Assembly (NCBI GenBank): GCA_963734965.1
Contig: CAVTJK010000004.1
Coordinates: 2,356,001 to 2,420,000, forward strand
Reading direction: 5' to 3'
Origin: UBA4742 sp963734965
Lineage (GTDB): Bacteria > Actinomycetota > Acidimicrobiia > Acidimicrobiales > Acidimicrobilacustridaceae
DNA length: 64,000 nt
A model generated the notes under the pieces. The model was not told where the DNA came from. It searched no databases and worked only from the letters and a program-made list of their open reading frames with translations. The first letter of the stretch is position 1. Every line of letters begins with the position of its first letter. Shown one piece after another: positions 43,376 to 53,320 of the stretch. A program made the position numbers and the translations under genes.

Positions 43376-43540
43376 TTGGCGCTCTACTACTGGACCAGGA
43401 GCCCGGAGCCGAAGTCGGTCTACCACGACAAGCAGGAGTGCCCTGAGGGCAGGAAGATCCTGGTCGCCGACCGCATCGACAGCGACGTCCGACCCACCAA
43501 CCGGACGCGGTGCGAGATCTGCCCGACGGCGACCGACTAG
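43376..43540 (+). CDS. Small putative zinc-binding protein
   Basis: The 54-residue protein starts with TTG, eight bases after GAGGGAGG. It carries His and three Cys in the order YH-x4-C, then C-x2-C (VYHDKQECPEG and TRCEICPTA), suggesting one structural zinc site similar in layout to the Ada-type metal-binding module. It is otherwise polar with no helix-turn-helix. A standalone gene of unknown function. Confidence 0.55.
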   Translation: MALYYWTRSPEPKSVYHDKQECPEGRKILVADRIDSDVRPTNRTRCEICPTATD

Positions 43541-43590
43541 CCAGTGGGACGCAGCTCGCAAACCTGTCGCGAGCGTGGAACGCTCGGGTC

Positions 43591-44043
43591 ATGGCCGAGA
43601 ACGATGTGACTGAGGCGGAGCTCGACGAGCTCGTCGAGCTGATGGGAGCGGCAGCCTCCGCGTACATCGGTGGCGAGATGAGGCGCTACTTCGATCTGAT
43701 GAAGCATGCCGAGGATTTCACGCTGATGGGCCCGTTCGGAGGCGAGACGACCCGTGAAACGGTCGCCTCCGAGGAGCGCATCGCCGAGCTGGAAGGTCTC
43801 TTCAAGAGCGGTGAGGCCAGCCTCGATGTCATCGAGAGGTACGCGTCAGGCGACCTGGCCGTGCTCGTCGTCGTCGAACGCCAGCACGGTCTCGTCGGTC
43901 AGTACCCCCCACAGGACTGGTCCCTGCGAGTCACGCTGGTGTTCCGCCGCGAGGAGTCGACGTGGCGGCTCGTGCATCGACACGCTGACCCGCTCGTCCA
44001 CCCGATCACCTTCGACCACCTCGCCGAGCTGGCCCACGGCTAG
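43591..44043 (+). CDS. SnoaL/DUF4440 NTF2-like protein
   Basis: The 150-residue cone-fold protein has ELVELMGAAASAYIGGEMRRYFDLMKHAEDFTLMGPFGGETTRE at the start, and the conserved final strands VTLVFRREESTWRLVHRHADPLV. The latter are typical of SnoaL_3/DUF4440 ketosteroid-isomerase-like proteins. Binding or turnover of a small hydrophobic ligand is the general role. Starts with ATG at 43591, although the frame is open upstream to 43510. Confidence 0.85.
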   Translation: MAENDVTEAELDELVELMGAAASAYIGGEMRRYFDLMKHAEDFTLMGPFGGETTRETVASEERIAELEGLFKSGEASLDVIERYASGDLAVLVVVERQHGLVGQYPPQDWSLRVTLVFRREESTWRLVHRHADPLVHPITFDHLAELAHG

Positions 44044-44142
44044 ACGACACCGTTGGTGCCTCACGCGGGAGAGGCTCATCGGCCAGTGGCTCAGCGTCGT
44101 GCACGCGCCGACTCTCGATGTTGGCCTCGAGCGACGGCTGTA

Positions 44143-45655
44143 TCAGCCGCCGACGGTCGAGCTGGCCGCGGCGCGCGCCAGCTCGATGGCGTCGGGGAGC
44201 ACGAGGTAGCCGTGCAGCAGGTCTCGCAGCGTGGCGAGGTCCCATTGCCGTACGAACTCGCCGTGGGTGGGATACAGGGCGGCGAGCTGTGAGGCCGTGA
44301 AGGGGACGGTGGTGCCGAAGAGCCCGCAGAACCCCCCGATGGGGCCCGAGCCGCTGTTGCCCACCCCGCCCAGAGCGGCGACCGGAGCATCGACGAGGGG
44401 CGTCCGCACCCCACCGAGGACGTTGCCGTTGGCGTCTCGGGCGTAGACCACGGGCGACGAGCTCGTGACCTCGAGCCGAGGCGCGATCGGCGGTGGCGTG
44501 TGATGCGTGACCCACCGGTTGAGCCAGAAGACGGCGGCGTCCAGCGCCCAGTGAGCTGGTCCGGTGTTGAGGGGCACGTCGCAGGAGAACCCCGGCGGGA
44601 TGACGGTCGGTGGCACCAGCATGGCGGCCAGGTTCGTCACCGCGCCCTGACCGTTGCCGGTGTCGTCGGGGCCGATGACCAGGCCGTAGTAGTCGTAGTG
44701 CGAGGTGCCGGCCACCTCCCAGAGTCGGAACGTCCTGGTGTCGGGCTGCCGGTCCGCCAGGTTGCTCCCGGCCACGTCGGTCTCGGTCTCGAACACGAAG
44801 ACCGGAACGCGCAGATCGGCGCGGATGCTCGATGGGTTCGGCACCCCCACGTTGGGTTGGGGCGACTGCGACAGGGGTGCTCCGTTCGAGAATCGACTGT
44901 GCACGAGGTACCCGTCATAGACATGGGCGACCGGATGGATGGCGTCGATGTAGGTGACGAGCCGGCCGGCGGACTGCGACTCGCCGGCGGCCAGCACATG
45001 CCGTGGATGCAGACCGCTGAGCACCAGTCGCAGCGTCCTGACGGATGGCCCGGCCGGCCTGCGTGAAGATGTCATACGAGAAGCTGTCACCCGGGTGCGA
45101 CAGGGTTGCGTAGCGCACGGGATCCTCGGTCCTCAACGCGTTGACCCCGACGGCCTGCGCCGAGACCCCGACCCATGCGAAGCCCTCGCGCACCAGCTCG
45201 TTGTGCGCCTCGGTCCAGTCCGGATCGGCGTCGACTCCGCCGCTCACGTTCAGCCACTCGACGACGACGGTCCCGTTGAACCGCCTCGGATCGGTCGGTC
45301 GCCGGACCAGGATCCGGGTGGTGTACGGGGCGGTCGTGCCGGGCGTGACCGCCCACTCGCCGTTGCTGCCCAGCGCACCGTTGGCCAGGTAGCTGCTCGC
45401 GGTGCCGGAGATGAAGTACTCCGACTGCTCGTAGCCCACCTGCGCCAGGTCGAAGCTCACTGGGAACACCACTGGCGCCCCCAGCCCACCCGTGACGGGT
45501 CCGCTCACCACCGCCCCCGGCGCCCGCGGGCCAGCCGCTCGGGCCGGGGTGGCCGTGGACGCCGCCACCGAGGCCGCCGAGCTCACCGTGACTGCTCCCA
45601 GCAACAGCGCGGCCGCACTCGCGACCACCGCACACCGACCGAGCCGTCCTCGCAT
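44143..45655 (-). CDS. Secreted alpha/beta hydrolase-domain protein (one frameshift)
   Basis: The N-terminus is a Sec signal (RCAVVASAAALLLGAVTVSSAASVAAS). The body matches the ~450-residue alpha/beta-hydrolase-domain family (PF20091-like): GTVVVEWLNVSGGVDADPDW, PVRYATLSHPGDSFSYDIFTQAG, the nucleophile elbow AAGESQSAGRLVTYIDA, VFVFETETDVAGS, LWEVAGTSHYDYYGL and LGGVRTPLVDAPVAAL. A frame change near 45045-45065 joins the two halves. It is paralogous to, and divergent from, the next gene, which lacks a signal. Extracellular ester or lactone hydrolysis is a reasonable inference. Confidence 0.83.
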
Positions 45656-45737
45656 GGCGATCTCCCTTCGACCCCGCGCTGGCGGGAAGCCTGCTGTCCC
45701 CCTCCCCGGTGTCAGAGTCTGCCATACTTGGCGAGTC

Positions 45738-47165
45738 ATGTCATCAGAGCCGGAACCGGGTGTCGAGGTGTCCGCCCCGTCCGGGTCGTCCCGGCCATCT
45801 GGGCCCGCCGCCGACCTCTCCCATGAGTTGACCCGGAGCGACGGTGCCTTCCTGGGCGAGGGCACGGCGCCCGACCTGGCTCAGGCCGGCTACGTCCAGC
45901 GCGAATACGAGGCATCGGGGACGGCGACGTCCTACAAGTCGGTCGGCGCCGTGGGCGGTGACGGTCGTTGGACCTTCACACCCGATGGCACCGCCCCGTA
46001 CCGCACCCGCGTCGTCGTGCGCGCTCCAGCGGAGGCCTCGCGCTTCAGCGGCACGGTGGTCGTCGAGTGGCTGAACGTCAGCGGTGGCGTCGACGCGGGT
46101 CCGGACTGGACCAGCCTGAGTGAAGAGCTGGAACGGGCGGGCGACGTGTGGGTCGGTGTGTCGGCGCAGCGGATCGGCGTTGAGGGCGGACCGGTGATCG
46201 TCCAGGTGTCGGGCCCGGGAACCGACGCGGCGGGCAAGGGCCTCAAAGCGATCGACCCGGTCCGCTACGGCTCGCTCAGCCACCCTGGCGACGGCTACTC
46301 GTTCGACATCTACACACAGGTGGCGCGCGCCTTGCGCACCGGCGCCGCCCTCGACGATCGGCGACCCGAGCGGCTCGTGGCCGCAGGCGAGTCGCAGTCG
46401 GCGTTCGCGCTCGTCACCTACTACAACGGCGTGCAGCCGATCACCGACGCGTTCGACGGCTTCCTCGTGCACAGCCGTGGCGCGGTCGGGCTGCCGCTCG
46501 CCCCGCCGGGGGGTGCGGCCGGCATCCAGGACGCGCTCTCGGGCACGCCCACGATCTTTCGCACCGACCAGGCCGCTCCGGTCATGGACATCCAGACCGA
46601 GACCGACGTCGAAAGCATCCTCAACTCCTACGCCGCCCGCCAGCCCGACCACGACCGCTTCCGCCTCTGGGAGGTGGCGGGCACGGCCCACGCCGACGTC
46701 CACCTCGTCGGGCCGAACGCTCAGTTCTTCGACTGCGGCGTCCCCATCAACGACGGGCCGATGCACCTCGTCGCCAAGTCGGCACTGCGGGCGCTGACCA
46801 ACTGGCTCGAGACCGGCGTCGCCCCGCGTGAGGCCCCACGAATCGAGGTCAAGCCGGGGCCGACGCCCGAGGTCGAGCGCGACCTCGACGGCATCGCCTT
46901 GGGCGGCATCCGCACCCCGCCGGTGGACGTGCCCGTGGCGACCCTCTCGGGAGCGCCTGGCCCCAACCCGTCGGCCATCTGCTTGTTGGTGGGCTCGGCC
47001 AAGCCGTTCTCGACGGCTCGGCTGAAGGAGCTCTACCGCTCGCGCGCCGAGTACGTGAAGCGCTTCGTAGCCAGCGCGGACGCGACCATCGAGGCCGGCT
47101 ACGTGCTACCCGAGGACCGAGCCGAGCTGCTGGCCTTCGCCAGGCCGTCGGCCGTCGCTGAGTGA
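45738..47165 (+). CDS. Alpha/beta hydrolase-domain protein, cytoplasmic paralogue
   Basis: The 475-residue protein is collinear with the divergent secreted gene. Shared blocks are GTVVVEWLNVSGGVDAGPDW, GSLSHPGDGYSFDIYTQVARAL, AAGESQSAFALVTYYNG, MDIQTETDVESI, LWEVAGTAHADVHL and LGGIRTPPVDVPVATL. It has no signal peptide. The ATG at 45738 gives a polar N-terminus. The family Ser lies in GESQS. Both copies probably attack related substrates in different compartments. A TetR gene follows by 18 nt. Confidence 0.88.
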   Translation: MSSEPEPGVEVSAPSGSSRPSGPAADLSHELTRSDGAFLGEGTAPDLAQAGYVQREYEASGTATSYKSVGAVGGDGRWTFTPDGTAPYRTRVVVRAPAEASRFSGTVVVEWLNVSGGVDAGPDWTSLSEELERAGDVWVGVSAQRIGVEGGPVIVQVSGPGTDAAGKGLKAIDPVRYGSLSHPGDGYSFDIYTQVARALRTGAALDDRRPERLVAAGESQSAFALVTYYNGVQPITDAFDGFLVHSRGAVGLPLAPPGGAAGIQDALSGTPTIFRTDQAAPVMDIQTETDVESILNSYAARQPDHDRFRLWEVAGTAHADVHLVGPNAQFFDCGVPINDGPMHLVAKSALRALTNWLETGVAPREAPRIEVKPGPTPEVERDLDGIALGGIRTPPVDVPVATLSGAPGPNPSAICLLVGSAKPFSTARLKELYRSRAEYVKRFVASADATIEAGYVLPEDRAELLAFARPSAVAE

Positions 47166-47183
47166 GCCGGGCCGAGACCGATC

Positions 47184-47807
47184 ATGGCCGTCGACTCGCT
47201 CAGCGCCCAGCTCCGCATCACGCGCTCGAGGCTGATGGCGCAACAGATCGAAGACGTCGCCCTGCGCCTTTTCGCCGACCGCGGCTTCGGCGATGTGACG
47301 GTCGAGGACATCGCGACCGAGGCGGGAACCTCGGCGCGCACCTTCTACCGCTACTTCCCCACCAAAGAGGACGTCTTCCAGCTCCACATCGACCGGCGCA
47401 CTGAAGCACTTCGAGCCGCGCTGGCGGCCCAACCCACTGACCGACCACCGCTGTTGGCGTTGCGGCTCGCCTTGGTCGAGGTCGTCTCGGCCGAGGACGA
47501 ATCGCGTCTGCGCCGATGGACCGGCATCGTGGCCACCACGCCCACCGTGCTGCCGGGTGTGATCGGCGGCATCCAACTCAAGAGCCACGGACTGATCGCT
47601 GCGTACCTCGCCGATCACCTGCAACTCGAGCCCGACTCGATGATCGCCGTCACCATGGCCGCTGCTACCGGCGGCGTGATCCAAGCCGCCCACACCCAGT
47701 GGTTCGTCCATGGAGGCCACCTCGCCACCCGCATCTCCGACGGTTTCGAGGCCTTGGAGCGCGCCCTCGAGACCATGCAGTCGCCGGAGCCTCGATCGCC
47801 GGGCTGA
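47184..47807 (+). CDS. TetR family transcriptional regulator
   Basis: The 207-residue TetR protein has the helix-turn-helix LMAQQIEDVALRLFADRGFGDVTVEDIATEAGTSARTFYRYFPTKEDVF, with an FYRYF signature close to the AcrR-type group. It directly follows the cytoplasmic hydrolase on the same strand, so it is likely its co-transcribed repressor. No clear operator was found in the hydrolase promoter gap. Confidence 0.92.
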   Translation: MAVDSLSAQLRITRSRLMAQQIEDVALRLFADRGFGDVTVEDIATEAGTSARTFYRYFPTKEDVFQLHIDRRTEALRAALAAQPTDRPPLLALRLALVEVVSAEDESRLRRWTGIVATTPTVLPGVIGGIQLKSHGLIAAYLADHLQLEPDSMIAVTMAAATGGVIQAAHTQWFVHGGHLATRISDGFEALERALETMQSPEPRSPG

Positions 47808-47881
47808 CTGCGCCCGCAATGCCACAATGGTCGAGGCCCTGCCGGGAGGGAGGTCCGATTCGGATGTAGGGCGAGGTGGAC

Positions 47882-50402
47882 GTGATCCTGCGGTTCGCGA
47901 ACTGCGAGTTGGATCTGGCCCGCATCGTCCTGCGCCGCGACGGTGAGGACGTCAAGCTCGAGCCGCAGGCGTTCGACGTCCTCGCCTACCTGGTGCAGCA
48001 CCGCGGCACGGTCGTCCGCAAGGAGGAGCTGCTCGACGAGGTCTGGGGTGATCGCTTCGTCAGCGAGTCGGCGCTCACCACCCGCATCAAGGCGGTTCGC
48101 CAGGCCGTCGACGACGACGGCAACCGCCAGGCGATCATCCGCACGGTCCACGGCAAGGGCTACGAGTTCATCGCCCCGGTCGAGACCGTGCCCGGCACCG
48201 TCGCCGTCGCCGGTGCCGCGGTGCCGACGATCGCCGGCCTCGAGACCGCCATCCAGCCGCTGATCGGTCGCGACGCGCTCCTGGCGCGTGCTCGTCGACG
48301 CGCTCGCGGCGCATCGCCTCATCACGCTGGTCGGTCCCGGTGGGGTCGGCAAGACCTCGCGTCGGTCTCGAGCTCGCTCGCACCGTGGCGTCCAGGCTAC
48401 TCCGACGGCGTGCACGTGGTCGAGCTCGTGAGCGTGGTCGACGAGGAGGCCACGTCGGCCGCCTTCGCGACGGCGATCGACGTCAACGTCCGCCGGGGCA
48501 GCTCGATCGACGACGCGATCGTGGAGATGCTCCGTCCTCGCCACAGCCTCCTGCTGCTCGACAACTGCGAGCATCTGATCGAACCGGTCGCGGCGCTCGT
48601 GAGCCGGATCCTCAGCGAAGCGCCCGCGGTGTCGATCGTCGCCACGAGCCGGGAGCCGCTGGCGGTGGCCGGTGAGCAGGTGTGGTCGGTCGAGCCGCTG
48701 TCGACGGCCGCCCCCGAGACGGAGATCTCGTGCGAGGCGGCGATGGCCGTGCCGGCGGTCGCGCTCTTCGTCGCCCGGGCGCGCGCCGCCGATCCGACGT
48801 TCGTCTTCGACGAGCGACCGCCCGCCTGGTCGTCGAGATCTGCCGGCGTCTCGACGGGATCCCGCTCGCCATCGAGCTGGCCGCGGCCCGGGCCCGCGCG
48901 ATCGACGTCGCCGAGATCGCCCAGCGGCTCGACGAGCGGTTCGGCCTGCTCAAGGCGATGCGGCGCGGCAGCGACCCGCGCCACCGCACGATGCGCGACG
49001 CGATCAGCTGGTCCTACGACATGCTCGAGCCCGACGAGCAGGAGCTGTTCACGGCGCTCTCGGTGTTCGCCGGGTCGTTCGACCTGCGGTCGGCGGAAGC
49101 GGTCAGCCAGAGCGGCGACACGCTCGACCTGCTGACCCGGCTCACCGAGCGCTCGATGCTGTCGGTTCGTCCCCAGGCCGGCGGCGGCACGCGCTACGAG
49201 CTGCTCGAGACCTTGCGCGACTACGGGAGGACCCGGCTGGACGACGAGCACGCCGTCGAGCTGTTCACCGGGCACGCCGCGCACTTCGCCGCCGAGGCGG
49301 CGGCGTTCGCCGCCGAGCTGCAGGGACCGGACGAGCCTCGATCGATGGCCCGCGCCGAGTCGTCGTTCGCCGACCTGCGAGCCGCCCAGCGCTTCGCCCT
49401 CGAGATCGGCGCGCTCGATCAGGCCTTCGGGCTCATCGCATCGATCCGCGAGTTCGCGATGCGGGCGATGCGCTACGAGGTGTTCGCCTGGGCCGATGCC
49501 GCCTGTCGCGCACCCGGCGCGCTCGATCATCCGTTGGCCCCGCTGCTGACCGGCATGCGGGCGTACGGCGCATGGGTCCGCGGCGAGTTCGACCTCGCCG
49601 TGTCGCTGGCCGAGGAGACCCGTCGCCTCGAGGAGGCCCTCGACGGCGACCCCGAGCGGCCTGGCCGAGCGGGTCCTCGGCAACGTGCTGTACATCGTCG
49701 ACCGCAGCGACCTCGGCAACGTCGAGGCGGCCCGTCAGCTCGAGCTGGCGGAGGCGTCCGGCAACGACTCGCGGGTCGTGCACGCGTGCTACATGGGCGC
49801 GGTGGCGCTGAGCTCCGAGGGCCGGTACGACGAGGCGCTTCAGCTCGTCGCGCAGGCTCGAGAGCGCGCGCGAGAGGACCCGCTGCCCGACCGATCTGGC
49901 GTCGGCCGCGGTCGCCGAAGGCTTCGCCAGTCCGGACCGAGGACGCGGCGCTCGACGCCTTCGTGACGGCCGACCGCATCGCCCGCACGGCCGGCAATCG
50001 GTGGATGAGCGCCTTCGCCCACACCGAGGCCAGCGGGCTGCTCGTGGCTCGGGGCGACGTGGACGAGGGCTGCGCGGGACTGGCCGAGATGCTCGTCGCT
50101 CTGGTACCGCGCCGGCGACTGGTCGCAGCAGTGGCACACGCTCTCCCGATGCGTGATCGCGCTGCACCGCATCGGCAACGTCGAGCTGGCCATGGAGCTG
50201 GTCGGAACGATCGAGACCTACGCCGAGCTCGGCGTCGCGCCGATGTCCTCGATCCTGCACGACGTCGTGTTCGCCACGCGGGACGCGTTGATCGGCGAGC
50301 TGGGCGAGGCTCGAGCCACCGAGCTCCGGTCGGCCGGCGCCATCTGTCCCGGTCGACGACATCGTGCTCCGCACGCGCCGCGCCTTGCTCGCGGGCGACT
50401 GA
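47882..50402 (+). CDS. Winged-helix regulator with NB-ARC-like ATPase and TPR-like region (multiple frameshifts)
   Basis: The start is GTG at 47882, six bases after GAGG. The N-terminus is an OmpR/CadC-type winged helix (LEPQAFDVLAYLVQHRGTVVRKEELLDEVWG to GKGYEF). A STAND-type ATPase follows: Walker A LVGPGGVGKT, Walker B SLLLLDNCEHLI and GIPLAIELAAARA. A helical repeat region contains DPRHRTMRDAISWSYDMLEPDEQELF and ELLETLRDYGRTRL. Frame changes occur near 48290, 48352, 48398, 48822, 49665, 49890, 50100 and 50345. Every segment remains conserved in its own frame, so the gene is probably intact in the organism (~840 residues). It is a transcriptional activator of unknown targets. Confidence 0.8.
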
Positions 50403-50414
50403 CGCTGCCGTAGC

Positions 50415-51680
50415 TCACGGAGTCGACAGCGCGACGTCGATCGCGGGCCAGCCGATCGAGGTAGGCGCGCAGGTGATCGAACAGATCCGCCGCGTCCGCT
50501 CCCGAGACCGGCGATGAGGTTCGAGCGCCGGCGCCGGAGGAACGGCAGGCCGAGGAGGTAGAGCCCGGGGACGGCGGCGACGCCACCGTCGTGGATCACC
50601 CGGCCCCGGCGGTCGAGCGCGTCCGCGGTCAGCCACGAGTAGGTCGGTCGGTACCCGGTGGCCCAGATGACCGTCGAGAACCCGCGCAGATCCACCTCGG
50701 TGACGGGGCTCCCGAGCTGGGTCGGCGCCGGCTCCGTCGCTCGGCCCGACCTCGTCGGCCAAGCCCGTGGTCGTCGACGAACTCGTCGATGCGGCGGAGC
50801 AGCCGCGCCTGCTTGAGGTCGGCGTTCTTGGCCAGGTTCGCGAGCGAACCCGAGCACTGCCCCGTGGCGCCGCGGATCGCCATGAGGCGACCCGACGATC
50901 TGCACCCCGCCGTCGCGCAGGGCGTTGAGATCGAGGTCGCGTCGTTCGTCGTTGCCGACGAGCTGCACCGAGGCGTGCCGACGCGCCCGCTCGATGTCGT
51001 CCACCTCGTCGTAGCGCTCGTCGAGCTGGCCGATCCGGTCCATCCACCAGTAGATGTCGCGGCCTCGGTACGACCGGGGCAGCCGGACGTGCTCGCCGAC
51101 GGCGATGGTGACCTCGCGACCGGCCCGGCGGAGCTCGTCGGCGATCTGCACGCCGGAGGCCGACGCGCCGACCACGAGCACGCGGCCCGTCGCCCGCGAG
51201 CTGGGCCGGTCGCCGGTAGGCCAGCGCGGTGAGCTGGTCGATGTGGCCGGGCATCTCGGCGGCGAGCGCCGGGATGCGGGGCTCGCTCGAGCCACCCGTG
51301 GCCGCCACCACGGCATCGCAGCGCCAGTGCCCGCGGTCGGCCCTGACGTCGAAGCCCGTCGGCGGTGCGGACGCACCGACTCGACCGTGACCCCGGTCGT
51401 GACCGGCGGATCGAAGTGCCGGCGATAGCCGTCGAGGAGCTCCACGACGTCCGTCGCGGTCATGAAGCCGTTCGGGTCGTCGCCCTCGTACCGGTAGCCC
51501 GGAAGGGCCGTCATCCAGTTCGGGGTGAGCAGACGCAGCGAGTCCCACCGCTCGCGACGCCACGAGTTCGCCACGTCGACCGCGTTCGAGCACGACGTGG
51601 TCGATGCCGGCCCCGGTGAGGTGATGGCTCATGGCGAGCCCACCGGGGCCGGCGCCCACGATCACGACCGGCACGTGCAT
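50415..51680 (-). CDS. Flavin-containing monooxygenase-like FAD/NAD(P) protein (multiple frameshifts)
   Basis: The protein starts MHVPVVIVGAGPGGLAMSHHL, an FAD Rossmann motif. In other frames follow WDSLRLLTPNWMTALPGYRYEGDDPNGFM, the NADPH Rossmann motif VLVVGASASGVQIADELRRAGREV and FSTVIWATGYRPTYSWL (the ATG motif). GVAAVPGLYLLGLPFLRRRRSNLIAGLG is the C-terminal FAD-binding strand of the CzcO/FMO group. At least five frame changes are needed between 50415 and 51680. It is a probable Baeyer-Villiger/FMO-type oxygenase, and the OsmC gene precedes it on the same strand. Confidence 0.77.
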   Translation of the reverse strand: MHVPVVIVGAGPGGLAMSHHLTGAGIDHVVLERGRRGELVASRAVGLAASAHPELDDGPSGLPVRGRRPERLHDRDGRRGAPRRLSPALRSAGHDRGHGRVGASAPPTGFDVRADRGHWRCDAVVAATGGSSEPRIPALAAEMPGHIDQLTALAYRRPAQLAGDGPRARGRRVGLRRADRRRAPPGRSRGHHRRRRARPAAPVVPRPRHLLVDGPDRPARRALRRGGRHRAGASARLGAARRQRRTTRPRSQRPARRRGADRRVASWRSAAPRGSARVRSRTWPRTPTSSRRGCSAASTSSSTTTGLADEVGPSDGAGADPAREPRHRGGSARVLDGHLGHRVPTDLLVADRGRARPPGPGDPRRWRRRRPRALPPRPAVPPAPALEPHRRSRERTRRICSITCAPTSIGWPAIDVALSTP

Positions 51681-51714
51681 GGTCTGTCCTCGGTCAGCGA
51701 GCGAGCCACTCGGC

Positions 51715-52278
51715 TCAGGCCAGCCCGACCTGCACGGTCGTCGGGTTGGTGACGATGTCGAAGACGGCCGAGCGCTTCTGGGACTGCGCCACGATCGCCT
51801 CGAGGTCGGCCCGGGACGCATCGGCGTCGATGTCGTAGGTGACCTTGATCGAGTCGAAGCCGTTGCGCACGTCGCCGTCGATGCCGAGGATGCCCTGCAG
51901 GTCCATGTCGCCCTCCACGGTCGCGGTCACCGAGCGCAGCTGCACGCCCCGGTTCGTCGCAACCGTCGCGACGCCGGCGGTCAGGCACGAGGCCAGGGCG
52001 GCGAGGACGATCTCCGGCGGGGTCGCGCCGTTGTCCTCGGACGCGAACACCTGCGGGTGGTCGGCCTCGATCGAGAAGGCCTGCCGGTGCGCGTGCTGCT
52101 CGCCGAGGCCGGAGAAGTCGGTGATCATCGAGCGGCTGTGGGTGCCCTTGACCCACTCGCAGGAGGCCCGCCACTGGAACTGGGCCGCCTCCGGCGCGTC
52201 GGTCAGGGCCTGGCGGGCGCCGCGCAGGGCCTCGATGTTCACGCCGTTGTCGACGATCGGTGCGTCGGTCTGGGTCAT
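51715..52278 (-). CDS. OsmC family protein
   Basis: The 187-residue OsmC/Ohr-fold protein has ADHPQVFASEDNGATPPEIVLAALASCLTAGVATVATNRG, with the peroxidatic Cys in ASCLT, and SVTATVEGDMDLQGILGID. The second redox Cys of Ohr is not apparent, as in the wider OsmC group. The likely role is detoxification of organic peroxides or thiol chemistry. It lies 34 nt upstream of the flavin monooxygenase on the same strand, so the two may be co-expressed. Confidence 0.9.
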   Translation of the reverse strand: MTQTDAPIVDNGVNIEALRGARQALTDAPEAAQFQWRASCEWVKGTHSRSMITDFSGLGEQHAHRQAFSIEADHPQVFASEDNGATPPEIVLAALASCLTAGVATVATNRGVQLRSVTATVEGDMDLQGILGIDGDVRNGFDSIKVTYDIDADASRADLEAIVAQSQKRSAVFDIVTNPTTVQVGLA

Positions 52279-52452
52279 CTCGGATCTCCCTGTTCCTGCG
52301 TCGGCCCGGATGCCGTCGCCGGAGCCCACTCTCCGGTACCCGGCCGCGCGAGTCATGACGGGGAGTTGGCGATTCGCCTGACGAGATCGAGCAGCGGATC
52401 GCCACGCTGTTCGTCAGGACTGCGACCGCGCCTGCGGGCGCAGGATCCGGCC

Positions 52453-53289
52453 ATGGACATCGAACAGGTCGGACCGCCGAACGCAGCTGGAGCGCTCGAC
52501 GGCCACGACTGGAGGACGGCGGGAGAGGCCTGGGGCAGCCGGGCCAACGACTGGTCGTGCCTCTACGAGCACTACTCCATCGACGTGCTCATGGCCCTCT
52601 TCGCGCGACTCGGCGTCGGACCGGGCACCAGCCTGCTCGACATCGCCTGCGGTTCGGGGCTGGCCGTGCGCCTCGCCGACGGCGATGGGCGCGACGGTCG
52701 CGGGCATCGACGCCGCCGCCGACCTCATCGACGGTCGCTCGCGAGCGAACGCCGACGGCCGACCTCCGCGTCGGCTCGATGTACGAGCTGCCGTGGGCCG
52801 ACGGATCGTTCGACGCCGCGATGTCGGTCAACGGCATCTGGGGCGGCTGCGAGGCCGCGCTCGACGAGGCGTTCCGGGTGCTGCGCCCCGGCGGCCTGAT
52901 CGGCATCAGCTTCTGGGGCACGGGGCCGCCGCTCGACATCCGGAACTTCTTCCGCGTCTTCGCCGTCCATGCGCCCGCAGGAGCACCGCGGGTCGATGCG
53001 GCAGCTCAACAACATCAGCACCCCGGGCGTCGCCGAGGAGATGCTGACGGCCAGCGGCTTCTCGGTGCTCGAACGAGGCAGTCGCACGTCGGTGATCGAG
53101 TGGCCCGACGCCGAGATCGCGTGGCGAGCGATCTCGAGCCTCGGCCCCGCCGTCCCCGCGCTGCGGACCAACGACCCGGCCGTGCTCGAGCGCGAGGTGC
53201 TCGAGGCGCTCGAGCCCTGTCGCGACTCGACGCGGCATCTACCGCATCGAGGAGCGACCAGCAGTTCGTGCGTGGCCCGCAAGCCGTGA
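52453..53289 (+). CDS. Class I SAM-dependent methyltransferase (multiple frameshifts)
   Basis: The start ATG gives MDIEQVGPPNAAGALDGHDW. SAM motif I is LLDIACGSGLAVRLA. Continuing frames give ATVAGIDAAADLID, RVGSMYELPWADGSFDAAMSVNGIWGGCEAAL, FRVLRPGGLIGISFWGTG and PGVAEEMLTASGFSVLERGSRTSVIEWPDAEIAWRAISSLGPAV. Frame changes fall near 52682, 52760, 52975 and 53235. The exact 3' end is uncertain. The family is UbiE/Methyltransf_11-like, with unknown substrate. Confidence 0.72.
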
Positions 53290-53320
53290 TGGTTGGTTGC
53301 GGGTCGAGGCTCGGCGTCGG

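Noticed and set aside
34499..44043. Calling this stretch an integron outright
   Set aside because: No integrase or attI is present, several genes run opposite to the repeats, and the canonical GTTRRRY site is not consistently found. It is kept only as a hypothesis.
47882..53289. Interpreting the regulator, flavoprotein and methyltransferase as genuine pseudogenes
   Set aside because: Every fragment keeps conserved motifs and the breaks are single-base, so sequence error is the simpler explanation. Only the APH-like gene and MBL scar show real loss of sequence.
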